Shown here piece after piece: positions 8,351 to 22,022 of a stretch of DNA of 64,000 bases. Numbering within the stretch: position 1 is the first letter of the stretch; each line of letters begins with the position of its first letter. Below the pieces are notes generated by a model. The model saw nothing but the letters and a program-made list of their open reading frames with translations. It was not told where the DNA came from and did no database searches. Source of the DNA: Rhabdophis nuchalis (taxonomy: Eukaryota; Chordata; Lepidosauria; Squamata; Natricidae); NCBI GenBank assembly GCA_039707465.1, contig CM077645.1:160091003-160155002 (forward strand), written 5' to 3'. The translations under genes and the position numbers were made by a program.

Positions 8351-11300
8351 GGACAATTGGCTAATTGGTTTTGGAAGATACATAATTATAAGCTGAAGCT
8401 TGGCAATGTAGAACAGTTTTTAAAAGTATTTGAAGTGTTTGAAACAAAGGTTGGGTATCGGCATTCTGAAAAATATGCTTTCTCTAAAACTGATTTTGGT
8501 TTTGTTTATCCTTCTGTGCTCCAGAATATTTTGCCTGCTCACAAATGGTGGGTATAGACTCCCCCCACCAAAGAAAACACAAAATAAGGAACTTGTCCCA
8601 CTCCACTCCTTGCCATTTACCTTTCTACTTTACCTTTCTGTGGACATAAGTCAGCTCTTCTTTTTCTTTTTAATAAAGTGCAGGACTGAGAAACATCCTT
8701 CTAAATAAAGGGTATGTTTCATGCTTCACTGTGTGGCATTTTCTCATTTATTTATTTTTGAATTGAAATATAATTGCAGGAATGTTCTGTATAGTTGCTG
8801 CAGATATATATTTTTTTGTCGATGCTGCTTTCAGCGTTATAGCTATAATTCCTCTTGTCAGAAAGGAAGACAGACAGTACTCCTGTAATGTTAATCTGAC
8901 CATCCAGTACTGAAATTAAGATTTCTCTTTATTAAACAACCATTCTTTGTGTTGCAGGAAGAATAATTCTTTGGAGTATCTTTTTTTTTTCTTCCAACAG
9001 GAAACCATAATGAAATGAACTCAATGAACTCAATAGATCAATATCAATTAACAAAGAAATAATGTTCAGTTCTGAGACAAGAATATATAGCATGACCAGA
9101 AATAGCAAAGATTGTTAAGCAAGTTAATTTGCATGCTATTGTAAGCCCCCTGCACCAGTTTTGCGTATAGCAATCTACCTAAAAAGGAAACACAAGCTAC
9201 AGAAAATACACATGGTTAACAATAATGCAATATAATCCATACAACTTATCTTCCCATGGCAAATAATTTATTTACTAAGAAGGAGACAGGTCTTTTTTCA
9301 TGTCCCAAATAGTTTTCTGTTTATGAACAATTGCTAGCTAATTCTTCTCACTCCCATTTCTCCTTTAAACTAGCTTCAGCCAAGGACAACAAAAACAAAA
9401 TCAATGCTTTTGGCAAATGCAAGTTCCAGATTGTTATGGTTTATTTAAAATATGCCCCGGATAAAACTTTCAAATATGGGGCATTCAGTTCTCATTTCAG
9501 AACACCTAGAGATCTTCTTTCTAAGCTCAGAACCTTTCAAGGTTTGGAATATTTTGCATGCGACTGGAAAAAAAAGTGTTTGGGTGGAACTCATACTCAT
9601 CTTTCTTTAACCACAGTACAAACATGTCCTAATTTTTAAATACATGTCTCTGTGAATTCATCTTCATCCCTAGTCCACAACTGACTTATGTTACAATTGT
9701 TTTTACACTTCTAATTTTAGAAAAGGGTGTTCTTTCTTCTCCTGACCCTTCTTGTCTTAGGCACAATCTAGGATACAATCATTGGCAATGCGATAGTCAG
9801 GACATAGACATAGTCAGAAGTTGGGATCTGTCCAGTTTTATTGGCCATTCTGATTTGCTATGAGGATACCTCTTCCTGTCTCTGGAGGATGGAAGATTAT
9901 GTATAATAAGCAACTCTCCCCCTCCCCAATTTTCTATTTCAGTACCAGGTCTTGACACACGGATGCATGCATGCATCTAGCCATTGATCAACATTTGTCT
10001 CCTCTCTGAGTTTCAACCTCACCCCACCTCAGGGAGAGTGATTGGTTGCTGTCCTTTGTATCAGCAGGAAATGCTCTGTGGGAAAGGAAACTAAGCTAAA
10101 GGAACTGATGAGTCACTTTTCTTCATTTATCCCACATTAAAACTGTAAGGATAGTACATTCACCAGCTTGGACACTGAGACAAAATAGGGCTTGGCAGTG
10201 CAGTCTGGATGGCAAATTTTTGGCCATTATATATTTCTGCTGGCTGAAGGATGGGTAGCTTGCACTCTGTGCTCTGTGCTCTACATAGGAAAAGTTGAGT
10301 ATAAAAATAGGAATAAATATGCACCGAAAAGTATATGTTTGGTAAAAACTGTGTATGAAAATGATTGTCCGATTTTGTATAACAAGCTTTTCCAGACTAA
10401 TGTGGAAATTACAGAATATGGGCCAGAGAGACTTATTCTTTTACCTCAGGGGCAAATGTGTCCTTCAGTTTGTCAAATCACATCCCTTAAATTATTTTAC
10501 TTCAGGGAAGAAAATAGCCGGACTGATCCTAGTCACATAAAAGCGGGAATGTACACTCTGTATCTTTATTCAGTGATTACATGTGTATAAGGGTATACAT
10601 GCAACGAAGTAGCTTTGTTCCTGTTAGACAGAAGAAGATAAGTTATTGTGGAATCTTCACACAAAGAAAAGGAGAAACAGGCTTGCTCTGGGCATCTAAA
10701 AAAACTCTTCTATCAGCTGAGGCACATGATAATTGACATGTCTCCGGCAGGACTGTCTGACCACATGGATTTCAAACAATTACTTTCCTCAGCTGTTAGA
10801 TTTTCAGATGTGATCTATAGAGCGATGCTGACAGTAGATTTTCTGCCAGCAATAAAGGTGGCCTGATTCAGAGAATAATTATTGTATGCAAATGAATGTG
10901 ATTTTCCTCTGCCCTTTTATGGATGATTCTGCTCTGCCATTCATCAGGGCCACAAATTTCACTTGGTAGGAGATGGAATTAAAGAGACAGGCGCCTCTGG
11001 ACCTTTGCCTCTGAGTTACTAAATCCACCCATAACTATCTTCATAAATAGATGTGCACATGGTACAAAGTAATGACAAATATCCATTTGTTTAAAAAAAA
11101 ATCCAGACATTATGCTTCAAAGACATTATGCTTCAAAATATACAAGAAGATTGCCTTAAAGTCCATAATGGTAATAGCCATCCCATTCTCACACACATAC
11201 GTCCAGTCAGTTGTGAAATAGACTGCCTAGTTTTGCCTGTCTGTTTTTAAAGGATTAAACACAAAGAGCTGTTTTGTCTCTGAGCGTGATTCTGTTCTGA

Positions 11301-14300
11301 TCTTCATGCGGAATTGTGAATAATAAGTGAAAATAACAGGCAAACATAACTAAGTGCCTCCCTTTTCAATATTGGCCCCAGAATGCGATGAGAAGTGTAG
11401 TACAAAATGTATCTTTGTTAAGTACCAGTTTCTGCATAGTTCCCAGCTTGCAGTGCACATCCTTCTCCAAGTATGGGAGAAAGGTTGATTGAGTATAAAT
11501 GGAACAGGTCCACCTGTCAGTGGCTGTCTTGTTACTCATATTGTAACAGTATCCTGATATCATAGTAGATCTAAACTGCTTTCCCTCCCCTCAGTGGCAC
11601 TATAAATCAGAAAGGAGCTGTTTTTTGCCTGCATGTGTTTCTTGCCTATGTGTGTATATGTATAAGTGTACATCCACAATGCAGGAAGCACCACTAGAGG
11701 CCATCATATACTTATCTAAATAAATGCTAAATTAATGTGTTTCGTTCATGGAGAATGCAACCTCCAGCATTGTCAGAACAGTATTATTGCACTGAACAAA
11801 TAGTTCCCTCTGGTTTGCTGCTGCACAAAATATTTTTTTTAAACCAGGAAAAGCTTACAATAACCATTACAAACCACAGGAATAAATACTCATCAGCCCA
11901 CACTTTTAATAGAGATTGTTAAAAATGCACTTACTACTTAGGATGAGATTACATAAAAGACTATATTGTGACCTAGATAGCTTAGGTGACATCCATAAGT
12001 CAAGTTAATGGTATTAGAGTAGAAATTTCAATTCACCTTCTTGAATTGGACATGCCATGTCATAGCTAGTTCCTCGTGAATTGTGATATATTTATTTTTA
12101 AACACTACCACTTTGCCCAAACTACTAGAAATGTGGAATATTTTTTTTCACGTATCAGAGGTCATTTTATCTCTGTATTTTTTAAAAAATATGGCTATGC
12201 CGATATGGTAAATTTGCTAGGGGGAATGATGTGCTATCAGGCTCACCAACATAGCTGCTGGAAGCTTTTATTTTTCTAAAAATTTTCTCTCACTTGCTAA
12301 TATTTTCTAAACATTTTATTCCACTCTCAAAACTCACCCTGGATAAGAGAAAATGGTGGAAGAGGAGGTTGTTGGGAAGAATTTTATCAAATAAACTCAC
12401 ATTTTTAACCGTGTTTTCTTTTGCCTCTTCTCAGCATGCTTAGAGTGCCTTTTACTGCTCAACAGCAGGAAAAAAATCATAATACTTCTTTGGACAATTT
12501 GAAGGGGCAGTTTACTAGATTGGAGATGGTAGGAGAAAGATGGAAACTTGTAGAGGTTGACAAGATGTTGCTTTCCTGGGTAGAAAATCAGAAGCAAATA
12601 TAAAGTGGCATTCTGCTTTATTACATCTAGACTCTTCAACAATCATTTCTAAGAAATATCTCCATTTTAAACTTTAAGAGTTATAGCTGGATATGGAAGG
12701 GACTGAAAAAGTCCTACCTTATGAAGGCCTCTTGATATAAATCTGAATGAGTAGCAATAGTCCTGATTTTGTGGGCTATCTGTTAGGTTTAATGGCAATC
12801 TTCTCTTCCAATCTGCCAATTCTACTCTGGGGACCTGGTGGTTGAGTATCTTCATAGTATCTAGAGTATCTAGAGAATCTTTAGAGTGCCTTCATAATGC
12901 TGGCAAATGCTGGTAAATTTGGTAAATAAAATAATTTGGTAAATAAAATAAGCAGGCCTGGAATGTATGACCAAAACCTTCCTTGATATGGGAAGGAATA
13001 TCAGAATATCATAAATCTGCCCAGTTGGGTTTTAAGTCCTACATACTATAGTCTCAAAAATGAGGAGGAAGGCTGGTAATCATGACATATTGTCTGTGAT
13101 CAGGGTTAGTGTTTTCAAAGTGGTTAGCATGACTGCCTAGATTGGGATGTAGGAATAAATAACAAACCCTACATTCTGCTGAAGATGTTACTTAGCATGA
13201 TAACAAAACATTTGGAAACCAACCCACAAGGTCAAAAAATGAACCTCCACTCCCATCCTCCACCCAAGCTACAAATATTCACCACTATCGCAAATAAACA
13301 AGAGGTGATCTTGGCCACCCTGTTGCTCATCAGAATATATTCCTGGCTTCCTAGATCTGATCTGGAGGTTTGTCCACCTTCACTTCTTGGTTTTGGGGAT
13401 CTTCAGTCTCCATATAGTGGGGGCTGAGTCTAGCAGAATCTAGGAATTCATGACAGCATGGTAACTATGGGCTTTCTCAGATAATCTCAGGCTCAACACA
13501 TGCAAGTTGTCACATATTAGGTCTTTCTTTCATTTTGAAACAGATGCTATATGATCTTGGTATGAAAATTATCACAATCAGATTATTTCCTGGTTATGAT
13601 TGACAGCCATGCAGTTTTCATTGTGGTTAACAAATGAACCTGGACAAATAATTCTAATATTTGACACAATGTCTTTGAGCAACAACTTATCAAATTGATT
13701 TCCAAGTTCTGAGGCCATGATGCAATGGCTTGCTAAACAGCTTGCCCAGCCCTTGCTGGTTTTGCATTCAGCCAAGGTCAAATGAATCGGTGGGAAAATC
13801 CCATAACAATTTCACGATGCTAGAGTGGAATTTCACCTACATTTAAAAAAATAAATAATGGGGAAGTTATTCTTTAAAGAATGGGTTTAACCTGCTTCAA
13901 AGCTCTAATACAAGCTAAAATTATTGGACAGAAAAGACTGAGTACACTCATACTTTTAATGGGCAATTGGAGAATGTTGTGAAATTAAATCTGTACCCTA
14001 AGCACTGCTTACTGTTGTGAAGATGAGTCTTTATGGAACAGGCATTAAAAATGATGGCATTATCATTCAACCAGCTTTCACACTAACACGTCTCTCCCTG
14101 TCTCTCTCTCTCTCTCTCTTTCTCTTTTGCAAGCAAAATTGTATGCCAGCTGGAAGCATTCTTTTCTAACCTCATTGTATCAGTACTTTCAGTATATGGA
14201 AGACTGACCATATATTTTAAGAATACATATGTACACTAATATTGGAAATATTGTCTTCTCTGCACTGGAGTGCATCCTTCAGTTTGAGATAACATCTGTC

Positions 14301-15364
14301 AAATGAGTTTTTCTATCAATATAACACTGTTTCAACACTTAATACAAAGCCGAGCAAAGGTGTTCACAGAAGGCAAGGGATGCACAATCATTAAAAGACA
14401 GCAGCATTGGGTTCATTTTTATGCCCAGAAGTTCTGTCAGTGGTAGCACTTTCTTCCTTCTTGAGTACTTTGTCACCCATCTCACACTTGGCTTTGGCAA
14501 TATTTATATGAGCCAAGCTGGTGACAATTACAGGACCACTGCCTTGGCAATGTGAATTAAAGTAGATATCAGAAATCAGAGATTGTTCCAATTTTGACAG
14601 GCTTCAATTTACTGTTTCTCACCACTGGCCATGATGAGAAGGTCCGATGAAGGTGGGTAACCAACTACATCTGGGGGAGGTTTTTTCCACCTCCGTATCA
14701 AAGTAACATCCACGTTATATATTCTTCTGTTTCAAGAGCACAACTGCAGAATAAATTAAAAGTGCTGAACTGTTTCTTCTTTTTCCATCCTTGATATTTG
14801 CCAACTCATTAGCAGTGGCAATTCTCATGAGCTAAGCTTTCTCTTGCGTGTCATCGAAGAATGGCATGTTCTTCTTCCTCTCCTTGTTAGTAGCGGCAAA
14901 CTCGTATTACCTCTGCAAAAATATTGTCCTCGACTTTTGAAATTTAGTTAGAATTCTTTCTTGCCAACAACCTCTCAAGTTCAGGACAAGAGTACAGATG
15001 GGGATACTTCCCCTCTCGATATAAAATAAATTCACCTCTCATGAATTCCTGCTTGAAGGAGATATCTACATTTCTGCTAATTTTATGTAGATAACTTCTG
15101 AGAATACAATATTTTGGAATCCTCTGGCATTACAGACTGTAAGGGTAACATAAGCAACCATTCCCATTTTAGTGCTACATTAGAACTTTGTGGTACAGAG
15201 AATGTCCTCTGCTTTTCCACTGTTCAGGCTTTGGTCTTTCATGGCAAAAGAATTCATGGTTGTTTAATTCACATTATAAGTGAAAGGAACCAACTGGATG
15301 AGCTTGGTTGTCTAGTATTGGAAAAGAAAAGAATCACAGACCTCAGAAGTTGTGGTTGCACCAT
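8351..15364. other. Long mostly unique AT-rich stretch
   Basis: No exon or repeat family is recognised with confidence. The right part of the Penelope-like element may extend a little past 8350. Small simple tracts include ATGC repeats near 9962-9977, a 19-bp near-tandem repeat near 11103-11138 and a (CT)n run near 14098-14121. The reading frame at 10192-10590 (132 codons) has no recognisable domain. The minus strand of 14390-15065 shows broken coding-like frames that I could not identify. Confidence 0.4.
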
Positions 15365-15485
15365 CACTGGAGATTTTTAAGAAGAGATTGGACAGCCATT
15401 TGTCTGGAATGGTAAAGAGGATCCTGTTTGGTCAGGGAGGTGGACTAGAAGACCTTCAAGGTCCATTCCAACTCTGTTATTCTAT
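15365..15485 (+). mobile_element. CR1-type LINE 3' end fragment
   Basis: The segment matches in form the 3' end of CR1-like LINEs: 'ctggagatttttaagaagagattgga' then 'ggactagaagaccttcaaggtcc' then 'ccaactctgttattctat'. It encodes the eroded last residues of the RT C-terminus followed by the short 3' UTR. Compare the reverse-oriented 22703-23268. Confidence 0.7.
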
Positions 15486-15859
15486 ACTCTGTAAATATTA
15501 CAGGAGATATTTCTCATAACTAGTAAAAGTATGAAAGAAAATATATAGGAAGCAATTGATGTCATCATATATTACCATTTATAGCCAGATCTTTTCTTTC
15601 CATTGCTCAGTTGCTTCTTTCATTATAGGGTGACAGAATTGGAAAGGCCATTTAAGTGACCAACTGCAACCTCTTTTTAATGCAGCAATTCAAATTACAA
15701 GAGAGCTTGTAACAGAAAGCTGTGCACCTTTTGTTTGGACACATCCAAGAAGGTCTTCAATCTCATTCCAGGTGACAGCACCATGGGACTGGATATAGGA
15801 GGATTTTTATTTCAGCTGGACAATTACCCAATTGTTCTTCCTGGATAGAGAAGAGTATA

Positions 15860-16018
15860 TTTAAGTATAAGTTTTAGCACAGACCCATTGTATTTAATGT
15901 ATTTTTAACTTTTATATTATTATTGTGTTTACTACTTTTTATCCTTTCTGTGCACCGCCCTGAGTCCCTTTTGGGAGATAGGGCGGTATAAAAATCCGAT
16001 AAAATAAATAAATAAATA
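15860..16018 (+). mobile_element. L2/CR1-like LINE 3' end with TAAA tail
   Basis: The typical terminal hairpin 'caccgccctgagtccc...gggagatagggcggtataaaaa' is followed by an (AAAT)n tail at about 16000-16018. Related ends occur at 25919-26065, 43725-43817 and 50567-50745. The left border is not clear because the upstream 3' UTR is degenerate. Confidence 0.65.
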
Positions 16019-17779
16019 TTTATTACAACGGAGTGGGGGAAACAAGAGAGGTTATACTAGTGGTTTATTTTTTAATTTTTTAATAAACTAAGATGGCTTG
16101 CTAAAAAGCTCATGAGAGACAAGACAATGTTTACTGGGAATTTCAGCATCCCTATCTATATTTGCTTTTTTTCCTTTCTTATGCAGAAATTAATTGCTTT
16201 TGCAACTGACTTTCCTGATCCTGCGACCCACAATCTTTCTTCTGATGTAAATGCTTCTGATTCCCAACCCTTCCAGACAAGGGTTGTGCTACCACAAGTT
16301 ACCTCAGAGTTTCTTTTATCTGTTACCCATAATTCCCTAAAGTGAACAAAAAAAAAAATTCTCTGAAACACACACAGACACCTTGCAGGAAAGCAGTTAA
16401 AAGAAATGTAGAGTATCTTTTCACTCAAACTGTCATGTAATATCTCCACATAATGTTTCATGGCACATGACAGGAAGGATATGACACGTCTTATCACTCG
16501 TCAAAAAAGACAACTGTGTCAAGCTAACTTTGCAATTGGATGCGGGGGGGATGGGGATTTTGCATGATTTATACTTTAAAAAAAATAAGCCACATATTAT
16601 TTTTTTTTAAAAAGGCTTGTTATTCAGTTAAGTATGGAGAAGGCTGCATTATATTTCAGACATAATTTCACATTTAGGTCATACATTTAAGAATGCATTT
16701 GTGACCATACCATTCCCTCCTCCTTCCTTTGAATAGTTTTTCTTTGTTTCTACAGTCTGTTTTTCAAATCTTGTCCTATAAAGAGAGTGATGAACTATTT
16801 GGAAAATGTAAGTAAGCTAATGCATTTTCACACACACACAAACACACACAATTCAAGCATCAGATAATACTGTAACATGCTGGCATATATCAAGTGAAAC
16901 AGGGAGAACGTTTCTCTTTCTCTCTCATCTCCCAGAACTTTTTTATTGCATTTAAGAAGCAGCTTTAGGATTCCTCCATTTTTCTTTTTGAGTTTTGCCA
17001 AAGTCGATGTTGTTACAACATCGATACAAATGCACATGTGGCTCAGCAAAATCTTTAGCTTTCGGTAGAGGCTGCCCCTAAGAAATACTATTCAACAGAG
17101 TCTGTGCCTGTCACCACTTCCCGTCACATGCCTGGTAATTAAACTCTGACTGATTTATTGACTGACAGCCAACAAATCCCAACCCAGTTTTTCTGATATA
17201 CATACTTCCCCAGGCAAAATTCACTCCAACAACAGCCCAGCTGAAAGAAGAGAGTAAGGCTGAGGGGAGAAAAAAGAAAGACAAAGAGTGGCTGGTGGCA
17301 AATCAACATACAGTTTCAAAAATCTGGTTATAGCAGATGAAGGAAATAGATTTTGGGATTAAAAAAAAAGAAGCAGGGACGAATGTTGTCAGATGAACAT
17401 CTCTTTCAAAGCTAAGCTTTGAAAGGAAGGAGGGGAAAAAATAAGTAGCAAACATTATTACTTCAGCTTTAAGATTCATTTGAAACGGCTCACGTACAAA
17501 AGACCTCTGAAGAGGAAAACAAGACGTGCTTGCAGCTAATATTATAGTCAAGTTCCAATTTTACCTAAGGGAAAGCAGCTTTATTAAAAGTCATGACTGA
17601 AATTGCATGACAGGTGCCAATATTCTCCACCCTGACAGATGTGTCAGTTTGCAAATGCCATTTTCTTGTCAGCAGTCCCTAGATGGAGTTGCTCCTATCA
17701 CCATTTGTCTCTCTTCCAGCGAGATCACACATGCCCGTTGCCTGCCTCCGAGCTGCACGGCATTGTTTGATATGTGGAA
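16019..17779. other. Unique AT-rich sequence
   Basis: No gene recognised. A short (CA)n run lies near 16831-16850 and a pyrimidine-rich run near 16914-16926. The 77- and 113-codon overlapping frames at 16112-16497 oppose each other and show no domain. Confidence 0.35.
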
Positions 17780-18075
17780 TCCTCACAATGAGACTTATTA
17801 AAAGACAGTCCATTATTTTTATTTAGAGCATTTCCAAAACAACCGGAGCGGTGCGTCGCGTAGAGATAATTTTAAAAAAATTGTGTGACAGGTCATCTTC
17901 GGGCCAGCTCAACTCAATTTGAAATGCATAAGGAAATAGAGCTACCCACCCACCCACACCGCAGAGCAGTTCATAATGAGCGTGATTTGAATGACATTTA
18001 ACCCTTGAATAATGGCTTTGAAAGCCGGCAGTACTGTACTGCTGTATCGAAGGCAGAGGTGGTGTTCAGCATGAA
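17780..18075. other. Candidate conserved non-coding element
   Basis: This stretch has no repeat signature and has balanced, complex composition with homeobox-like TAAT/ATTA words and a CpG-containing block (ggtgcgtcgcgtagag), unlike the AT-rich flanks. It resembles developmental enhancer-type sequence in a gene desert. There is no direct evidence from this window; only cross-species alignment would tell. Confidence 0.2.
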
Positions 18076-19194
18076 AAATGGGTTCTGCCCCATTTTTTCC
18101 CTAAATCTTTGTTCACCTTGCATTCTCTTACTTTGTTACAGGTGGGGTTGCTCGGTGCAGCAATAAAAGATAAAATACACCTGATCGGCTGTATTTATGG
18201 ACCCTTTCCCTCCTCCCGTCGGTTTCAAACACAAAAGACAAATGGTGCCACTCGATCATTCCTTGTACCAGAAGCAGGTAAAGCTGAACTCTCTCCAGCC
18301 ATGGATGGGAAATTATTACAGATAAAAATTATTCTTTTTTATAAGGATGACAATTGGAAAGCTTCATTCTCAAAAATGCTTGCAGGGATAGTTGCCAAGA
18401 GTCAGGGCATCAGGATGAAAAAAAAAAAAAGCCTGCAGGACCTTAAACACAGTCCTATACCAAGAATTTTTTTTAAAAATAATAATTATTATTTAAACAG
18501 CATCATTGCTAGTCTTTATTTCAGCAAAGTTTACAATAGAAGAAGATAGAATAGCACGTATCAAAGCATGTACATAATTATATGCATAAAATCCAACTTG
18601 CCAATATAAAAATAATCATATCTCTGTCACTGATAACTCTTCTTCCAACTTGATGAATGTGGAGGTTTTAGCAGAGGAGTGATGGCCATAGATCCCAAAT
18701 TTTGCATCATAATCAAATAAATTTAATTGGACCTGCACATTAGGCAATGCAAGGCAATTGCATTAGAGAGCAGATAGAGGAGAATTGTTCGATATGTGGA
18801 GTCCTTAAGATCAAGTTGTTGGAGAAATAAATTGTGGATGTTACTACAGCTGTGCAGCACCTCATAAGTTACCTATTATGCTCAGGTATCATTAAGGACA
18901 TTTTCCCATGGGCGGCATTGAAGCAAGACTAAACAATTGCAACAGTTCATCAGCTTCAGCAGCCACAAAGTAATCCTGAACACATTTGTCTAAAAAAAAT
19001 AATCCACAAAGTGATACCTTCTCAAAATTAATAAGCATGGAAGTGATAGGGATCCATTCTAAAAATCCTGACACTCATATTCAGTACTTTTATCCTGATG
19101 TGTGAAAGGAAACAGTATGTCTCCTCCCTTAATTGGGGCCTAATAACAGGTTGTTGTGAAACAATTACCTATACTAATAAACCCTGTCTCAGCT
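18076..19194. other. Unique AT-rich sequence
   Basis: No gene, RNA or clear repeat recognised. A 146-codon frame at 18109-18549 includes poly-Lys from an A tract and has no recognisable domain. Confidence 0.35.
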
Positions 19195-19199
19195 GATGC

Positions 19200-19345
19200 A
19201 ATAAGGTGAACCGGCTTGGCTAAAGTGCTAGGCTCCTTGCCTAGCATGCAACACAGCCCTGGTTCGAATCCCAGTAAGGGGTATGGCCAGCTGATGAGAG
19301 CTAATAAGCTCGAAATAGATCTATCCTGGTCTCTCTCTAATTTAA
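19200..19345 (+). mobile_element. tRNA-derived SINE (type C)
   Basis: An A-box-like tggctaaagtgc is followed about 45 bp later by a perfect B box, GGTTCGAATCC, at 19261-19271. A tRNA-unrelated body follows ('gagctaataagctcgaaatagatc...'). This is RNA polymerase III SINE architecture. The exact 3' end and duplications are not clear, and the family name is not known to me. Confidence 0.65.
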
Positions 19346-20978
19346 TTTATTGATCAGCTCATAAAACTATATATATAACAGCAAAAGCTTTCAATAAAGA
19401 TTTAGGACCTGTTAGAAATCACTATGAATTTTATTTTCCTTACTTTAAACAGAAACATAATACATCTAATTCGACTTGATTGAGAACAAGGTAAGAGCCA
19501 TCTCTATCTATTAGGGAATATTTAATGGTCTTGCTCTATTATTTATAGTCCACATAAGAGAACAGGAATAACTAGAGAACCTTTCAGGGATCAGGTTGTC
19601 CAGCACTAATGCACAAGAAGTTTCATTGCAAAGCCTACTGTATAAATTGGTCCCTTAGCCTCTCTGTTTTTACACATTGTTTCTGAAAAATTTATACCCA
19701 AATTATTCAGAGTTGGGAAGGAAGGAAGGAAGGAAGGAAGGAAGGAAGGAAGGAAGGAAGGAAGGAAGGAAGGAAGGAACTTAGAGTTTTTCTCAAATTA
19801 TGTGTTAGGAACCTGAGAGAATTGCTAGAAAGGGTAAGTTCCTTGTAGATCCTTTCTGAGCAGCTTTACTAGTCAGATGCAAAAGTATGCTGAATGCAAG
19901 GCAACATAATTGTTCCAGAACCCTGTATGAAAGTAAAATGTGCAAGCTGGACCATTTGCAAAAGCCATTTCAATGATTTGTCTATGAGAACACCATGGAC
20001 CAGATAAACACTGTCTACTATCCTGTCATATGATCTTGCAGATGTACAGACTGTACTTGCACTTGATAACATGAGGCTGCAAAACAGCTGGAAGGGAAAA
20101 AAGGTATTCTTTTTTGCACACACAAAGTATCACATGAGTGGGGAGTAAGAGGTTGAAATGTAAGAAAGTGGTAGGAAGAGAGTTAGTCTGAAAAAGAAGG
20201 ATGGGGAGAAGACAGCAAGCAAAGTTGAACTTAAAGTGGTTGAAGATATACATGTTCCTAGGTGATGAAATGTCACTGAAGAAGAGCCAGGATAGAGGTC
20301 ACTATGCAGGGAATGTGTGACATAGGATCATGTCTACTTGGCACACCTTCCAAAGAGAAAGAAGATAGTGCAAATATCAAAGTTATGCTAACTATGAGAC
20401 ACTGCCAGATAACTGTAGCAAAGCCTTTGATTAACGGTATGAGGAAATTTATTAATAACTATTAACATACAAAAATAGGCTTGACACAGCAAGAAAAGTA
20501 GCAAAAATGTAGTTTTGCTTATCCTGAAAGCCATTTGCCCAATTTCTCCCAAGTTTTAATAGGCACTTTCAGGAAAATTGCAAGGATTCTCAAAATCAAA
20601 GCTATCCTGAACTGGTAAAAAATATTGACTCTCAATTTTCTAACTCTCCATTGGCTGCCATTTCTTTTCAGTAGCATGTCTTTATGGCATATCTGGTTTG
20701 TTCCTTCTTCTAGAGTTCATATACAACCATAGTTAGAGTTGTTAATAACTAAAAGCAATAATAAAGTCAACATATTGGATGCAAACAAATCTCTTGGGAC
20801 AAAGAGTTTGATAATTTAATTTGGCCACAGAGACAATCCTTTCTTGTTTGTTGTAATTATGCATCCAATACAGAGGATATAAAGAGGGTTTCTGTTAAAT
20901 GAGGGTGATTAGAGTTTATAATTGGGTCTGCATTATAGGTAAACCTCTAGTTCAAGCTCATTTAGTATTCTTTTATTA
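19346..20978. repeat. Unique sequence with a (GGAA)n array
   Basis: The (GGAA)n microsatellite occupies 19716-19779 (16 units, nearly perfect). The rest is AT-rich unique sequence without a recognised gene. Long GGAA arrays are ETS-factor binding substrates in other vertebrates; a role here is not shown. Confidence 0.7.
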
Positions 20979-21480
20979 ATGTGTTTCCTGGAAAATAAGA
21001 CCCTGTCTTATATTTTTTGCCACCAAAAAGACTCCAGGTCTTATTTTCTGGGGGGATGTCATCCACCGACTCACCACACTTGTGCACGTCACCCCCCGAC
21101 CTCTTTTTCACTCTCAGAGGCCTTCAGGAACTTCTTCATCAGGCAAGGCCAGCAAGGCTTTACTGAAGGTCTCTGTAGCCAATAACAAAGCTCTGGATAG
21201 ATTGGTTATTGGCTACAGAGGCCTTCAGGAAAAACTTGCTGGCTGCAGCAAAAGAAATGGGCCGAGGTGTATGAGGCCTGGCTACAACTATCCGAAGCTG
21301 AGTAGTAGGGCAGCACCACACAACCCATCCCCACTCTAGCTTGATTTTTATCTGTGCACCCTGGAGTTGGTGGGTTCTTAATTAGGGCATATTTTGGGGG
21401 TAGGGCATATATTACGCTCATGTGTAAAAATCAAGCTAGGACTTACTTTCTGAGTACGTCATATTTTCAGGGAAGCAGGG
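20979..21480. mobile_element. TA-flanked foldback element (family F), copy 2, 502 bp
   Basis: It is flanked by TA at 20977-20978 and 21481-21482. Its ends (gtgtttcctggaaaataagac and tattttcagggaagcaggg) match copies 1 and 3. The interior holds a different palindrome: 'ctctgtagccaataac' near 21170-21185 pairs with 'gttattggctacagag' near 21205-21220. No coding capacity is seen. Confidence 0.75.
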
Positions 21481-21765
21481 TAGTAACTATGATGGGTGTG
21501 CTATTTTATTTTAAAAAATTGGCACTTCTAGCTGTGTTTTCTTCCTAATAAAGTTTATGTCTTTGAATATGTGAAGTAGTGCATTTTTTCCATCCTAACA
21601 ATACAATTAAAAGCAAAATGGTAGAGAGTGATTTTTTTTTCCCTATAGAAAATATGATGATTTTGGATATTAGAATATTTTTAATATTTTTAAAAGCAGG
21701 TTACTGAGCGTGGCTGATCTTACTTCACCTCAAAAAGAGCTGTGTAGCATTAGACCAGGTTAGTA

Positions 21766-22022
21766 CCATGTTTCCCTGAAAATAAGACAGGGTCTTATTT
21801 TCTTCTGACCCCTCCCTGGAAATAAGCACTTGGCCTTATTTTCAGGGAGGTCTTATTATTTTTGAGGTACAGGAAGCGGCGAGTGTGGTCACTTCATGGC
21901 TGCTGCTGTGTTGCAATATTTTCAGGTAGAGCCTATTTTGGGGGGAGGGCTTATTTTAGTGCATGTGCTCAAAAGCCCAATTGGGCTTATTGTCAGAGGA
22001 GGTCTTATTTTCGGGAAAACAG
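21766..22022. mobile_element. TA-flanked foldback element (family F), copy 3, 257 bp
   Basis: The left end ccatgtttccctgaaaataagac follows TA at 21764-21765. The right end is 'cttattttcgggaaaacag', where the expected TA has decayed to AA. The interior is short and differs from copies 1 and 2. This copy shows the shared termini most simply. Confidence 0.75.

Noticed and set aside
10192..10590. 132-codon plus-strand frame
   Set aside because: No recognisable family; expected by chance in 64 kb on six frames.
18109..18549. 146-codon plus-strand frame
   Set aside because: Contains poly-Lys from an A-run and low-complexity Asn; no motif.
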